Shown here: in pieces, positions 46,137 through 57,347 of the stretch | Layout: the number at the start of each line of letters is the position of its first letter | Position numbering within the stretch: position 1 is the stretch's first letter | From: Siphonodentalium dalli | Taxonomy: Eukaryota; Mollusca; Scaphopoda; Gadilida; Siphonodentaliidae | Assembly: GCA_032622095.1 (NCBI GenBank) | Contig: CP136064.1 | Coordinates: forward strand, 48,800,073 to 48,864,072 | Direction of reading: 5' to 3' | DNA: 64,000 bases | Program-made: the position numbers and the translations under genes | The notes under the pieces: generated by a model | Databases searched by the model: none | What the model was told of the DNA's origin: nothing | The model's input: only the letters and a program-made list of their open reading frames with translations

Positions 46137-48782
46137 ATGGCGCTCCCGTGCAACAAAACACTTCCTGATGTAACACCAATAGTGGCACTGTTTGCCATTA
46201 TATTTTTCAATTTGACTTTGATAACTGTCTGCTCAGGCTTAAACACATTTGAATTTTCAGTAAACGATGAACACAACTTTTTGGAAAAAGGCTATGACAC
46301 CGTGGTCGATGAAGGAAATTTCCGAAAAGCTTCAAAAGGGAGAATTCGTCGAGGTGTTGACCCCGGATCCTCCGTTAATATGGCTGAGATGTGCAAAAGA
46401 CAGCAAAAAGATCACTTGCAAGATCTCAATTCGATGAAGCTGGAATCTGAACACAGTTTTAACAATGAAACAAATTGGAGTCTGAGCCTTGCATGGGCCA
46501 GTGAAGATGGGGATAAAATTATTGTTGTGACGACCAAAGAGCAGCAATTTTTCAGCATGTTCATGACATCGCCCTCAACAATATACCGTAGTATTGATGG
46601 TGGAAAATCATTTGAAAATATTACCAGTAAAGTGAGTAAATCTGAGAGAGTGTATATTCGTAAAAATAATGGGATAATGAGAAACGACAAAAGTCCAGAA
46701 AGAGTTTATTTGATTGGACATAATCTTCATAAACAAGATACATCGATACTCTATTCAACTGATGACAGTGGAGAAAATTTTTTGGAATCAAAACTTGACT
46801 TTTATGTGAAAAGAGATATCATTGTGAATCCATTTAAGCCAGAACAATTACTGACTCTGTCTCAAGACCAAGGACTTTGGCTTTCGACAAACAATGGATA
46901 TAAATGGACAAATTTACTGAAGAAGGTAGAAAGCTTTCAGTGGAGTCATTATGAGGACGAGAAGGATGCAATTTATGCTACATCTGCTGACTCAATTCTT
47001 GGTGGAATACAAACATACAAACTTATGAAAAAATCCTGCATTGCTGTTAAGCCTAATTGCGACTGGAAAAATATTCTGAATGAACCTATTCATTCATTCA
47101 AAGGTGCCGAGAAGTTCCTATATGCCACTGTAATTATTAACAGTTTTTCGTTCAATATACAGAGAGTTTTGAAAGTTTCAACTGATGCGGGTGTCTCATG
47201 GACCGCTGCTCAACTTCCTCGCCTAAAACCAGGAACGTTTTTCTCAGTGTTAGATATGTCAGAAGGAATCGTGTTTGTCCATGTTGATGAAGTTGGAGAT
47301 ACAGGGTATGGAACACTCTACACATCTGGTAGGGACGGAATTGTATATTCTGTATCCCTTGAAAGACATCTCTATCCAAATTACATTGAAGTGACTGATT
47401 TTTATAAAGTGCAGTCAATGAATGGTGTGTATATTACCAGTCAGTTAAGTAAAGACAACAGCACACATACCCTTATCACATTTAACCGCGGAGCGACATG
47501 GCAACCTATAGATCGCCCTGACAAGGTGCCTTGCCATGATGAGAAGAAAGCTTGTAATCTCCAAATTCATAATACTTACAGTAAGGCACGGCGGCTTCCT
47601 ATTGAAGTTCCACTGAGCTCAAAAAATGCACCAGGAATAATTCTTGTACATGGCCATGTCGGAGATGGTTTGCAAACTACACCTCCTGATGTATTCATAT
47701 CAAGGAATGGGGGATACACATTCAGTAAAATCTTTGATGGGCCACACATGTACAAAATTGCAGATCATGGTGGCCTTCTTGTTGCAGTGAAAAAGGATGA
47801 CGAACAAAACCGTATATTGAAATTCTCTACGGATGAAGGAAACTGCTGGCATGAATACACATATACCAATGAGTCCATACGGCTAACTGGCTTGTTAGTA
47901 GAGCCTGAAGGAAAAACTCTAAAGGTTAGCATCTGGGGTTATAGTATAGGAAGTAAAACATGGAAAGTATTTTTCATTGATTTCAAAAAGCTGATCACAG
48001 AAGAATGTGTTTCTTCAGATTACATTACATGGCGCCCACACGACTTATTGGAGAAAGAACACAAAGGCTGTATGTTGGGAGAAGTGATGGAAATAGACAG
48101 ACTAAGAACAGATTCCTGGTGTTATAATGGACAGTCTTATCACAGATCAACGGCTAAGAGGTCCTGCGCTTGTACCCGAGATGACTATGAGTGTGATTAT
48201 GGTTATGAGAGAAAACTTGACAGCGACGAATGTGTTGAGTCTAAAGCATTGAAGAAAGACGAACTTGATATTTGTCTACGGGGTCATGAAGAGAAAATAG
48301 TCACTGAAGGTTACAGAAAAATTCCTGGTGATAAATGTGAAGGCGGCTTCCAACCAACTGGGAAGGATATCGATTTGAATATGCAGTGTAGCCAGGACAA
48401 AATGGTTATAATAAGTAAGCAAGTAAAAGAGGATTCACCAAAAGATTTGTCAAAAGCAAGTTCAGTTGCTGTAATAGTTATAGCTCTTTTGGTGGGATTC
48501 TTGTGCGTCGTTCTGCTATCATATTTTGGTATCAAGTTCATAAGACTCAGGCGACACCGAGAAATTTATTCCTATTCGTCTCTTAGTGACCATGTTCAAG
48601 TTCAGACTAATAATGAACCTGATAACTATGATACTGAACCAACATTCCAGGATTCGTTTGATGAGGAGTTGAACTCAAATTTATTCAATAAAAATGAGCT
48701 GTCTGCACCTGGACTGAATCATGATGAAGCCGCTAAAGTTCAATCATATCATGATGACTCAGATGATGATATGCTTGTTTGA
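46137..48782 (+). CDS. SORT1: Sortilin (VPS10-domain sorting receptor), intronless
   Basis: Type I membrane receptor that carries cargo between trans-Golgi, cell surface and endosomes. ATG at 46137 gives 881 residues: hydrophobic signal peptide (about 13-33), propeptide ending at furin-type RIRR (69-72), a VPS10 beta-propeller with Asp-box motifs (SIDGGKSF 152, STNNGYKW 250, STDAGVSW 348, SRNGGYTF 522, STDEGNCW 564), ten cysteines at 624-751 (the 10CC module), one transmembrane segment (about 776-800) and an 81-residue tail with YSSL (813-816) and a C-terminal acidic DDDML, a close match to the DxxLL GGA-binding signal. Human sortilin is 831 residues, so this is full length. An in-frame ATG at 45987 would add 50 residues, but most of these translate the transposon end, so it is rejected. 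No intron interrupts it, unlike the many-exon vertebrate gene. No SorCS or SorLA extra domains. Confidence 0.95.
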   Translation: MALPCNKTLPDVTPIVALFAIIFFNLTLITVCSGLNTFEFSVNDEHNFLEKGYDTVVDEGNFRKASKGRIRRGVDPGSSVNMAEMCKRQQKDHLQDLNSMKLESEHSFNNETNWSLSLAWASEDGDKIIVVTTKEQQFFSMFMTSPSTIYRSIDGGKSFENITSKVSKSERVYIRKNNGIMRNDKSPERVYLIGHNLHKQDTSILYSTDDSGENFLESKLDFYVKRDIIVNPFKPEQLLTLSQDQGLWLSTNNGYKWTNLLKKVESFQWSHYEDEKDAIYATSADSILGGIQTYKLMKKSCIAVKPNCDWKNILNEPIHSFKGAEKFLYATVIINSFSFNIQRVLKVSTDAGVSWTAAQLPRLKPGTFFSVLDMSEGIVFVHVDEVGDTGYGTLYTSGRDGIVYSVSLERHLYPNYIEVTDFYKVQSMNGVYITSQLSKDNSTHTLITFNRGATWQPIDRPDKVPCHDEKKACNLQIHNTYSKARRLPIEVPLSSKNAPGIILVHGHVGDGLQTTPPDVFISRNGGYTFSKIFDGPHMYKIADHGGLLVAVKKDDEQNRILKFSTDEGNCWHEYTYTNESIRLTGLLVEPEGKTLKVSIWGYSIGSKTWKVFFIDFKKLITEECVSSDYITWRPHDLLEKEHKGCMLGEVMEIDRLRTDSWCYNGQSYHRSTAKRSCACTRDDYECDYGYERKLDSDECVESKALKKDELDICLRGHEEKIVTEGYRKIPGDKCEGGFQPTGKDIDLNMQCSQDKMVIISKQVKEDSPKDLSKASSVAVIVIALLVGFLCVVLLSYFGIKFIRLRRHREIYSYSSLSDHVQVQTNNEPDNYDTEPTFQDSFDEELNSNLFNKNELSAPGLNHDEAAKVQSYHDDSDDDMLV

Positions 48783-48869
48783 TTCATTTCTTGATTCTCA
48801 GTCATTTGCATTTCATCGGTGAGCTCCTAAAATGTTGCATGTGAGATTTTTGGCAATTTAAAAACTAAA
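48783..48869 (+). other. Start of sortilin 3' untranslated region
   Basis: 87 bp between the stop codon and a family-A MITE. No AATAAA is seen before the MITE, so the transcript probably runs through it. Transcript end not determined. Confidence 0.5.
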
Positions 48870-49054
48870 TACAGTAATGCCTTAAATAATCGACCCCTTA
48901 ACCACAGGGAAATATGGCTTGTTGCCAATCATCGGAAAGCTCTCACTGAGAGCTTTCTGATGAATGGCAACAAGCCATATTTCCGACTAAATCCTGAAAA
49001 ATTACCCATAATTCTGCTGTGGTCAAGGAGTCGATTATTTAGGGCATTACTGTA
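48870..49054. mobile_element. Family-A hairpin MITE in the sortilin 3' region
   Basis: Starts TACAGTAATGCCTTAAATAA and ends in the reverse complement gggcattactgTA, 185 bp. The left arm has a deletion (from ccacag straight to ggaaatatggc), and the centre reads CTCACTGAGAG. It is a more diverged copy than those in the array. Confidence 0.88.
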
Positions 49055-51065
49055 AGAATATATTTGGAGTCTATGGGTTTGAGTGCATTCATGAAATCTA
49101 GTTTTTTACAAAAAAATTACAATGTACTAGTTAGTATATACTAGCACGGTGGGGAATCATGTGGTTTCGAGGTTGGTGAGTACCACAAATTCAAAATGGC
49201 TGAAGCGAGTGCAAATACACAAAAACATAATATACATGTATGAGTAACTGACACAAAACATATTTTGACTGTTATGAGCATATGCTAGTTTATTTTAAAA
49301 ACAAGTTGATACATTAGTTTTTCAGAAATAATCAGTAGTTTTCTATAATATTTTGAAAAAATTTGCCTGTCCAATGAATCCATTCATCAAGGAGAATACT
49401 TCAACTGACAACGTCTTTGGTTAGAGCAAACAACTGAATTTGGACACAAATGAGGTATTAGCTTGTTTGAAAAATAGTATAGCATATGCTCGCAGCTGCC
49501 AAAATACTACTAATTTATATCATTATCCTAGTTTATTACCTTTCTCCTCGTTTCTGGTCGCGTTTGGGATCTCATCAGCCATTTTTAATGCATTATCAAC
49601 TCGAAACCACGTGTTCCCCCAACGTGACTAGAGCACATAAAATTATTGACTGCTGCAGAATAACTGTCTTTTGACTTACATTGACCTAAGAAACTTACAT
49701 TTCCCTAATAATTTAATGCTTTTGGAGCAGGCTAAATGTTATCATGCCAATGTATTAGTATATATGATAATGAAGATATATGCAGGGTACTACTAGTAGC
49801 AGGTACTAGGTTAATTTTTATGTGAACTTATTTCTCTTTTCATTCAGATTCTAGTCTTCAAAATAATATTTTTGAGCTGAGAAATGCCAGCTGGAAGAGG
49901 ATATTTGTTTCTTCAAAAGTTGTTTTCATTTATTTTATATTTTTATTTTGTTATTTAGAGACACTAAGTAACTATTAATTTAAAAATAACTGTTTTGCAA
50001 TTGTAACCTAGTTCATTACTCATTAATGGTTTATGTTACATTTTCAGTTGTAGACATATCCTACATAGTCAATGGAATATAAGGTTAAATTTGATAATAA
50101 AAAAAAAGAAGATAAAAACATATTGTTGAAACTGGAAATCTAGAACCCTGAGTATGTCTTTAATTTTGAGTCTCCTGTAGAATTAGACTCTGGGGGATAC
50201 AACCTTTTAGGCTCTCACCGACAATTTCAAGTGCTCAATATCTTCTATGGATACAAGTATAATATATTACTGCTATCTGCTTGTTTGGGCCAAAGAAAAG
50301 AAAATTACTGAGTTGGCGGTATCTCCTCTGACCATAATATAAACCCCGACTGTTAAGTTTTTTTCATAGTATAAAGAAAATCTTTTAAATCTGATTTGTA
50401 CAACAGGAGCGTGTCGTTAAGAATGAGTTAACTATAAATTTAAAAATATATAAATTTAAAAAGAGCATGCCACTTTAAAAAAAAAAGCATCGCAATTGAT
50501 ATCATACGTTACAAGGGAAATAACAGAATTGAATACCTCCTCACTTCTAACGGCCATAATTCACAAACACCTGAATCGATTATTAAAATTCCAATGCCAA
50601 TCAATCGGGTAAATGCTATATTTTCCAATTTAGGTACCCAATTCTATGATAAACTGTTCCAGAACTTAAAAAACAGTCACTGAACAAAAAATTCAGACAG
50701 CACCAGCACCTCCTGGGTACCACTTTACTAAAGGATAAATATACCGTACATTTCGTACTCAATATTTATCAATAAAAACCATCCTTTTGTACAAGACTTC
50801 TTCAAGTATCGACAGATCTAATGTTAATTTGCCCAAATGAATCGCATATTTGAATCCAAGTCACCAGTCACCACTCATTTCCAATAATCAAGCAACGACA
50901 CGCCCCTGTGAATTGTACATACAAACAGACTGAAAACACAATACTTTTCAATGTCTCAATTGTTGATTTCTTAGTGAAAGGATTGGGGTTATATAAAAAA
51001 AAAGCTAAGAGTAATAATTCAATTGAAATGTATGATATCAAAGAAAGTCATAAAAATATATATAA
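49055..51065. other. AT-rich non-coding stretch
   Basis: Apart from the foldback at 49141-49631, nothing is recognised. Open frames of 62-63 codons at 49440-49674 lie in that foldback. Several poly-A or poly-T runs occur (for example 50478). Confidence 0.45.
49141..49631. mobile_element. Foldback element with about 60-bp imperfect TIRs
   Basis: Left end ctagcacggtggggaatcat-gtggtttcgaggttg is matched inverted by the right end caactcgaaaccacgtgttc-ccccaacgtgactag. An aaaatggctga block lies inside the left arm and a tcagccatttt block inside the right. Target duplication is unclear; CTAG lies at both ends. No coding capacity. Confidence 0.65.
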
Positions 51066-51555
51066 CTAGCCGATGAGCCCGACGTTGTCCGGGCTATTCA
51101 AAAACCAAATTTCAAGTCGATAGCTCTACCCGTTTCCGAGATCTGGTCTGCGCATGCGCGAAGCTGGCGTCGCACGGGCTCGGCGACCCGATAAAATTCA
51201 TATCCGGGGCAAGATACATTCACATAGCAAATTTCAAGTCGATAGCTCCACCCGTTTCCGAGATCTGGTCTGCGCATGCGCGAAGCTGGCGTCGCACGGG
51301 CTCGGCGACCCGATAAAATTCGTATCTGGGGCAAGATACATTCACATACATTTCAAGTCGATAGCTCCACCCGTTTCCGAGATCTCGTCTGCGCATGCGC
51401 GAAGCGGGCGCCGCACGGGCTCGCAAATACGACAAGGTCGACCGCCTGGTCAAACTACACACACGTACCAAGTTTCGTCCCGATCGGTCGAGAATCGTAG
51501 ATTTGTATAAATGACAGACAGACATACAGAGGTCTTCAAAATATATATGAGATAG
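51066..51555 (+). mobile_element. Pearl/Helentron-like element with three core repeats (second type)
   Basis: Begins ctagccgatgagcccgacg, then three cores starting ttcaagtcgatagct at 51111, 51233 and 51352 (periods 122 and 119 bp), each with gtttccgagatctggtctgc, gcatgcgcgaagc and, in the first two, gggctcggcgacccgataaa. Then a flattened fourth segment, gacagacagacatacagagg and ttcaaaatatatatgagata. Head and tail resemble 37928-38382, though the cores differ. Overlapping frames of 74-118 codons come from the repeat and are not genes. Confidence 0.6.
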
Positions 51556-52136
51556 AAATTAAGTTTAAAAAATAGACATTGGATCCAACTTATTTTTTTC
51601 TGACTTGTAATCCCACAAGACATATTTTCTTTGGCCTCATCAAATGCATATATAAAGTGACCTATTCTGTTGATCTGATTATCTAATGAACAAAAAACTG
51701 TCTCTAAGACTTTCCCTGATGGGTGGGAATTAACAGATGTAATATGACGACAAGTAAGATATACTTTACAAGTAATTAAGTATTATTAAATATTGCCTAT
51801 AAACTGTATAACAGAGAAGAATCCAGGGCCATTCTGTTAGTGGTTGGGCACCTACAAAGCCCAATATATCAACAAATTCATATTGAGTTAGCTGATTGAG
51901 TGCTAATTTTTCATTCTAAATGTTCCAATAAATTACTCTAATTCAATAATATCATATGCAGTGTAAATAATCAATCTGGATTGACTCTGAACCTTTATTA
52001 CAAGTTCAAGACATTTCAATTTTATGGGAATGTCTTCAATGGGAGAACATGTGTCCCAAAATATTTTTTTTAAAATCACAGGATTCTTCCCAGCTGTTAA
52101 CAGTTCATGGTAACAAAACAAAGGTTCTGAAATGAG
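51556..52136. other. AT-rich non-coding stretch
   Basis: No gene, RNA or repeat structure recognised. Confidence 0.4.
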
Positions 52137-52448
52137 TTAACCCTTTCATGATGGGAGCTGTGCTGGTGCAGCATTGAAGATCCTGTGCCAGTGCATTCTC
52201 TTATATACATGTATGTGAGTCTTCAATTGGGGGCCTCGCATATATAAGAGGATGCACTGGTTTACAAGGTCAAGGTAAATATTGTTAGGCCATTGCATTC
52301 TCATATATGCGAGGTGCACTACGGGAAACACGCATATATAAGAGAATGCATTGGCGAGGTGCACTACGGGAAACACGCATATATAAGAGAATGCATTGGC
52401 ACAGGGTTTTTGCAAAATTTCAAGAAGCTCCAGTCATGGAAAGGTTAA
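52137..52448. mobile_element. TTAA-flanked foldback (TATATGCGAG family), copy 1
   Basis: TTAA at both edges (52137-52140, 52445-52448). Outer ends are ccctttcatgatgggagct and, inverted, cttccagtcatggaaagg-like sequence. Inside are hairpins of the form gtgcattctcttatata ... tatataagagaatgcattgg. One piece (cgaggtgcactacgggaaac and following) is tandemly duplicated at 52298-52395. TTAA duplication is typical of piggyBac- and Kolobok-type elements. Confidence 0.75.
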
Positions 52449-53009
52449 ATCTACAGAATCTTGTAATTGTGATTTGATTTATAACATTTATCAGAGTCTA
52501 TCTAGTTCCACCCTTGGTTCAGTGGTCATACAAATTTGCTATCATATTGGTGGGTCCTGCTAAACTACTATGATGCAGGTAGGCCAAACTGATGCTGTTC
52601 AGAAAATGAACGGTTATTTTTTCTCAAGTTTTAATTTTCAAGGTGTTAGGTTATAATATGAATAAATCAAGGAAAAGCTGTTATGTGTATAATACATTCA
52701 AAAACATGTTATATAAATATTTTAATAATGGCTGTGTTGTGTGTTACAAACCGACCATAATAAAAATGACTATTACTGTCGTTTAGCAAGCACTAGCACA
52801 GCTATTGTTGAAATGTTTTAAAGTATATGGTTCTTGAATGTTTTATGCAAACACTGCTTTACTTCGATTCATTCAGATTAGCCAAACACCACTAAAATTA
52901 CTTTAAAATTAACAGAACATTTTCTTAACAGCATCATAGAACAAATTTTGCAGGACCTCTTAACCAGGGATGATTTGATCTCACCTGAAGCAGTCTCTGA
53001 TGGAGTTAT
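52449..53009. other. AT-rich non-coding stretch
   Basis: No gene or repeat recognised. Confidence 0.4.
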
Positions 53010-53455
53010 TACAGTAATGTCCTAAATAATCAATTCCTTAACCATCGCAGAATTATGGGTAATTTTTCAGGATTTAGTCAGAAATATGGCTTGTTGCCAT
53101 TCATTGGAAAGCTCTCAGTGAGAGCTTTTCGATGAATGACAACAAGCCATAATTCCTGAAAAATTACAGCAGAATTATGGGTAACTTTTCAGGATTTAGT
53201 CGGAAATATGGCTTGTTGCCATTCATTGGAAAGCTCTCAGTGAGAGCTTTCCCATGAATGACAATAAGCCATATTTCTGCAGAATTATGAGCAATTGATC
53301 AGAAATATGGCTTGTTGCCATTCATCGGAAAGCCCTCAGTGAGAGCTTTCTGATGAATGGCAACAAGCCATATTTCTGACTAAATCCTGAAAAATTACAG
53401 AATTACCCATAATTCTGCTGTGGTTAAGGAGTCGATTATTTAGGCCATTACTGTA
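53010..53455. mobile_element. Composite of three family-A hairpins
   Basis: Outer ends TACAGTAATGTCCTAAATAA and gccattactgTA. Inside are three successive gaaatatggcttgttgccat ... atgaatggcaacaagccat hairpins (centres near 53119, 53240, 53342), each with a ctcagtgagag core. Looks like internal duplication of the foldback rather than three separate insertions, because only the outermost ends are intact. Confidence 0.85.
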
Positions 53456-53595
53456 GTTACTGTACCACTCTTTGACATCTTTGTCTTTCATCCATCCCTG
53501 AAACTGGAGCTAGTTAACCTTTTCCTTCCAGATATTTCAATAAAGTTTCACAGCAATTGTTTCAGCTGTTAATTAAATTTCACACTAAGCCCAGC

Positions 53596-53982
53596 CAAGC
53601 CTGAGTTTAGTGTGTCTGTCATTTGCTGAATGAGGTCCCCAGAGGGTGAATTTAGTGACGCTATCCCGAATAGTGGGCTAGCATCACTAAATTCACCCTC
53701 TGGGGACCTCATTCTGCTTAGGCCTCATCTTCTCTGGAAACTTTCTTTATTACCAAATTTCTATAGAATATTCTTCACATAGAATCTATTTCTTTTTTAG
53801 TTTAGTTTCTCTATTGGCAGAATTGGCAGGCAAACACATGGCCATAATTGAGGTTCCCAAATTCCCAACGGGTGTACATCACAATATTCACAATTCGGGA
53901 ACTTCAATGCGGGATAGCGTCACTAAATTCACCTTCTGGGGACCTCATTCTGCTAATTACAGGCACACTTAACTCACGCTTG
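53596..53982. mobile_element. hAT-like foldback (GAATGAGGTCCCC family), copy 1
   Basis: Left end CAAGCCTGAGTTTAGTGTGT, right end inverted. Each end carries agaatgaggtccccagaggg-type sequence; the left one forms a near-perfect hairpin (53631-53718). The middle (ccataattgaggttcccaaa, tttagtttagtttctctatt) matches the middle of copies 2 and 3. No matching 8-bp duplication for this copy. Confidence 0.75.
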
Positions 53983-54212
53983 ATTCACACGTACTGGGGA
54001 CTCTGGGATCCATGTTATAGGATGAAAATTATATTTATAGAATTCAAACCTTTGTCATGTGACATAATTTCCTTGAAGATTTACGTGCTAGTGAACATTT
54101 TTGAACTTATGATTTGAACAGAGTGAGTTGAAAATGAAATGAGTTACTTTATACCTTCTAAAAGTATGTCATTTTGTTTACATTCTGAAGATGCCCCATC
54201 TGACATGCCCTG

Positions 54213-54452
54213 TCACTAACTCGCGGCCATGTTGGATCCACCAGGCCCGGTTCCGTGGTTTTAGTGCTGCAGGTCCAAGTTCTGGAGTAGCATTTCATAT
54301 ATATGGAAGTCATGCATATTCAAAACTCCATATATGGAAATGCTACTCCAGAACTTTGACCTGTAGCACTAAAACCACGGAACCAGGGCTGGATGAATCT
54401 CTGAAACCACAGCAAGGGACTGAATGAATCCAATACGGCCGCGACTCAGTGA
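54213..54452. mobile_element. Foldback element (about 240 bp)
   Basis: Two nested stems. The outer one pairs tcactaactcgcggccatgt-tggatcca with tgaatccaatacggccgcga-ctcagtga. The inner one (54241-54392) pairs ggttccgtggttttagtgct with agcactaaaaccacggaacc and continues through ctggagtagcattt to a tccatatatgga centre. Ends and duplication not fixed. Confidence 0.75.
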
Positions 54453-55010
54453 TCTCGCTTATTTACTCCTAATTAGTCAAAATATGTAAGTTGTAAGTTA
54501 AATGCGCAAATAAACCACAAATGCTTTTTATAGTAGGTGATATTTTGTATATTTGGGTGCCCAACTGAAATTTTAAAACCTGACAAAACTGATAATTTTG
54601 AAAGTCAATATCTGCCCATCCCTCACTTCCCATGAATGGAATCATAGGTGCAATTATTTTTTTCTGGTATAATAGAAAACATTCAGATAGTCATTTTCTG
54701 GGCCAAGAACCTACTCCATAATGTGCTAAAAAACGATGTCTTACATCGAAGCGGGTATTCATCATTTTCTTCACCTACATGTACATATATATAAATCAAC
54801 CAAAAATGATAGCGACTGAGCTATGCATCAATTTTTGCTCGCTATGAATTCTGTCACATAAATATGACTTGAGAAGATATAAGTGCTCAAGTGACTTCGG
54901 TCACCATATTTCGCGGTTGTGAAATTTGAACGCCAAAATCTCCTTAAAAACAAATCTGTTCGATATTTGGATTTTCAGAATCACGGATGTGTTCCGGGGA
55001 TATATTTTTT
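54453..55010. other. AT-rich non-coding stretch
   Basis: No gene or repeat recognised. Confidence 0.4.
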
Positions 55011-55382
55011 TACCCTGTGCCAATGCATTCTCTTATATATGCGAGTCGACCATAGGTCGCCTCGCATATATAAGAGAATGCATTGGCCTAACAATTTTTT
55101 ATCATTTTTTTTAAATAATTGTTTCTTACAATTTTTAGGACATAAAATAAAAAACATCCATTACCCTGCAGGGAGCCCCACACATATATAGAAGCATATA
55201 GAAGAGTGTCGTCTGCTCATGTTTGTCTGGGACTCTGTATGGGTGAAATTATAAAATTGTTAAAGAATACAAGAACAAATTATTAAAATTGTACAAAATT
55301 GTTAGGCCAATGCATTCTCTTATATATGCGAGGTGACCTATGGTCGACTCGCATATATAAGAGAATGCATTGGCACAGGGTA
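55011..55382. mobile_element. Double hairpin of the TATATGCGAG family, copy 2
   Basis: Two perfect or near-perfect hairpins (55018-55088 and 55306-55374), each gccaatgcattctcttatat / atataagagaatgcattggc. The outer taccctgtgcc and ggcacagggta also pair, as do ggcctaacaatttt and aaaattgttaggcc facing the spacer. The whole 372 bp is therefore one palindrome made of two palindromes. The TTAA outer ends seen in copies 1 and 4 are absent. Confidence 0.8.
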
Positions 55383-55531
55383 ATAAAATCCCGACTTACG
55401 ACTGGATTTGATATGGCGGATCGCATATGACTTTCTGGAGTAGCTCATTAATCTAATAGCTTGCTGGTCTCTTTGGAAAGTATAAAAAAACGAATGTTGA
55501 AATTGCCAGTCATGTTAAAGCAAATTATGAC

Positions 55532-55981
55532 CAAGTCTGAGTTTAGTGTGCCTGTCATTTGCAGAATGAGGTCCCCAGAGGGTGAATTTAGTTATGCTAT
55601 CCTGCATTGCAGGCTAGCATCACTAAATTCACCCTCTGGTGACCTCATTCTGCATGACCTCATCTTCTATGGGAGACATACTCAGATTGAAGTTCCCAAA
55701 TGGTGAATATTGTGATGATTGGGAACCTGGATTATGCAATGTGTCGTCTGCCAATTTGGGGATATAGAGAAACTAAACTAAAAAAGAAATAGAATCTATG
55801 TGAAGAAGTTTTTATAGACATTTGATAATAAAGAAACTTTCCAGAGAAGATGAGGCCGAAGCAGAATGAGGTCCCCAGAGGGTGAAATTAAGTGATGCTA
55901 GCCTGCTATGCGGGATAGCGTCAGTAAATTCACCCTCTGGAGACCTCATTCTGCAAATGACGGCACACTCAAGAAGGCTTG
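55532..55981. mobile_element. hAT-like foldback (GAATGAGGTCCCC family), copy 2
   Basis: 450 bp with a perfect 8-bp duplication ATTATGAC (55524-55531 and 55982-55989) and ends CAAGTCTGAG / CAAGCCTTCT. Each end has its own gaatgaggtccccagagggt hairpin. The middle is inverted relative to copies 1 and 3. 8-bp duplication with CA(A/G)G ends suggests a hAT relative. Confidence 0.85.
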
Positions 55982-55989
55982 ATTATGAC

Positions 55990-57083
55990 GTAGGTTCCTG
56001 GCCCTGATTTTATTGTGTCGAATGGAACGTGAATTCTTTAAACTTTAGAATGGAGTTGATTTTTTATTTTAAATCCTATCATTAACAATTTGTGGTAGAC
56101 TTTATAGTCTTGGCCTCTCCAGTCTGGTGAGATTTTCAGTTGTCATAAACTGTATTCTTTCATATGATCTCTTTGCTAGTGATACAAGTGTATATTGTAG
56201 CGGTAGTCATACATTTGATACATTTTTTTGTATCAAGCTATGCACCTGGTCATGAATGTAAGGAGCAAATTTAAAAGTATCTCTTTTTGCAGTCACCCAA
56301 CCCACAAAACCCATACTTTTCAATGTACAAGGTACATGTAAGTATGATTTTTATTTTATTTTTGCAGGGGGGGGGGGGGAGGAGCTGTATTTGTCGGATA
56401 TCAGTGGTCACATACAAGGCCACAAATGTTAATAATATTGGAGTTTTATATGTAGCTCTTCTGCTCATATAATGACACAATTAACAGACATACAAATTCA
56501 GTCAATTTTGTTAAAGTATACATGACTGCTTTAAATTGTGCGCACAAAACAAAAAAACAAAATTTGAGAGGGTAAAAAAAATAACTTGATTTAGTTGGAT
56601 TTGAGGCAATTCTGTTGGGTGACTGCAAGCAAACCATATTTTTTATTATTGCTTAAGCCATGCACAAACTTGAAATATATTGGGATCCAACACTTGTCAT
56701 GTTATTTTATTTGCTAGTCTGGTTCCATTTTGAAATAATTGAAGTCTCTCTCAAATTAAACGTGTGTGGCTGACACTTCAATCTTTGTATAGTATATATA
56801 CATGTATATATAAAATTGGGAGAGGGAATATCAAAACATATCGACTGTACTTTGAAGAATTTCATATAATTATTGTCTGCTAATCTTATAATATTATGCT
56901 GAAAACATACTTTGTGATTTTTAATTTGAGTTTATATAACACATTGAATTGACCTGCATTTGGTTTGATTACACGCTGGCAGCCCTCAAAATTACATAAT
57001 TACATGTAGCTATGGCAAAAGGCAATGCTGCAGAAACAGCCTTAGAAGTAAATATAGAATTTCCTAATGCATTGTCTTGGAAT
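55990..57083. other. AT-rich non-coding stretch
   Basis: Contains a 13-G run at 56367-56379 and a short inverted pair ttgcagtcacccaac (about 56288) / gttgggtgactgcaa (about 56616). No supported gene. Confidence 0.4.
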
Positions 57084-57090
57084 ATAAATG

Positions 57091-57325
57091 CCAATTTCAA
57101 GGGCTGCACAGGTGTGTGGGGACAAACGATTGTTTCTTGTTTTGTTATTGGTATATTCATGCTGTTTCACTTGTAAAGTACTCTTGAAATTCTAAAGTAT
57201 TGTCGTAAAAGAAAAATACCAATTTGAAGGGCTGTGCTGGTGTTTGGGGACAAATGATTGTTTCTCGCCTTGTTATTTGTATATTCATGCTGTTTCATTT
57301 ATAAAATATTCTTGAAATCCACGTA
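57091..57325 (+). repeat. Tandem duplication, period 128 bp
   Basis: ccaatttcaagggctgcaca ... atattcatgctgtttcactt starting at 57091 recurs diverged from 57219 (ccaatttgaagggctgtgct ... atattcatgctgtttcattt). Confidence 0.8.
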
Positions 57326-57347
57326 GAGGCTGCTTGATTGTTCTAAT

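Noticed and set aside
46094-46690. Minus-strand open frames within sortilin (46094-46276, 46332-46547, 46412-46690)
   Set aside because: Antisense shadows of the long sortilin frame.
51154-51525. 118-codon and 101-codon frames at 51.2-51.5 kb
   Set aside because: Direct product of the GC-rich tandem core of the pearl-like element.
56288-56630. Foldback element bounded by ttgcagtcacccaac
   Set aside because: The inverted match is only about 15 bp with nothing further inward and no duplication.
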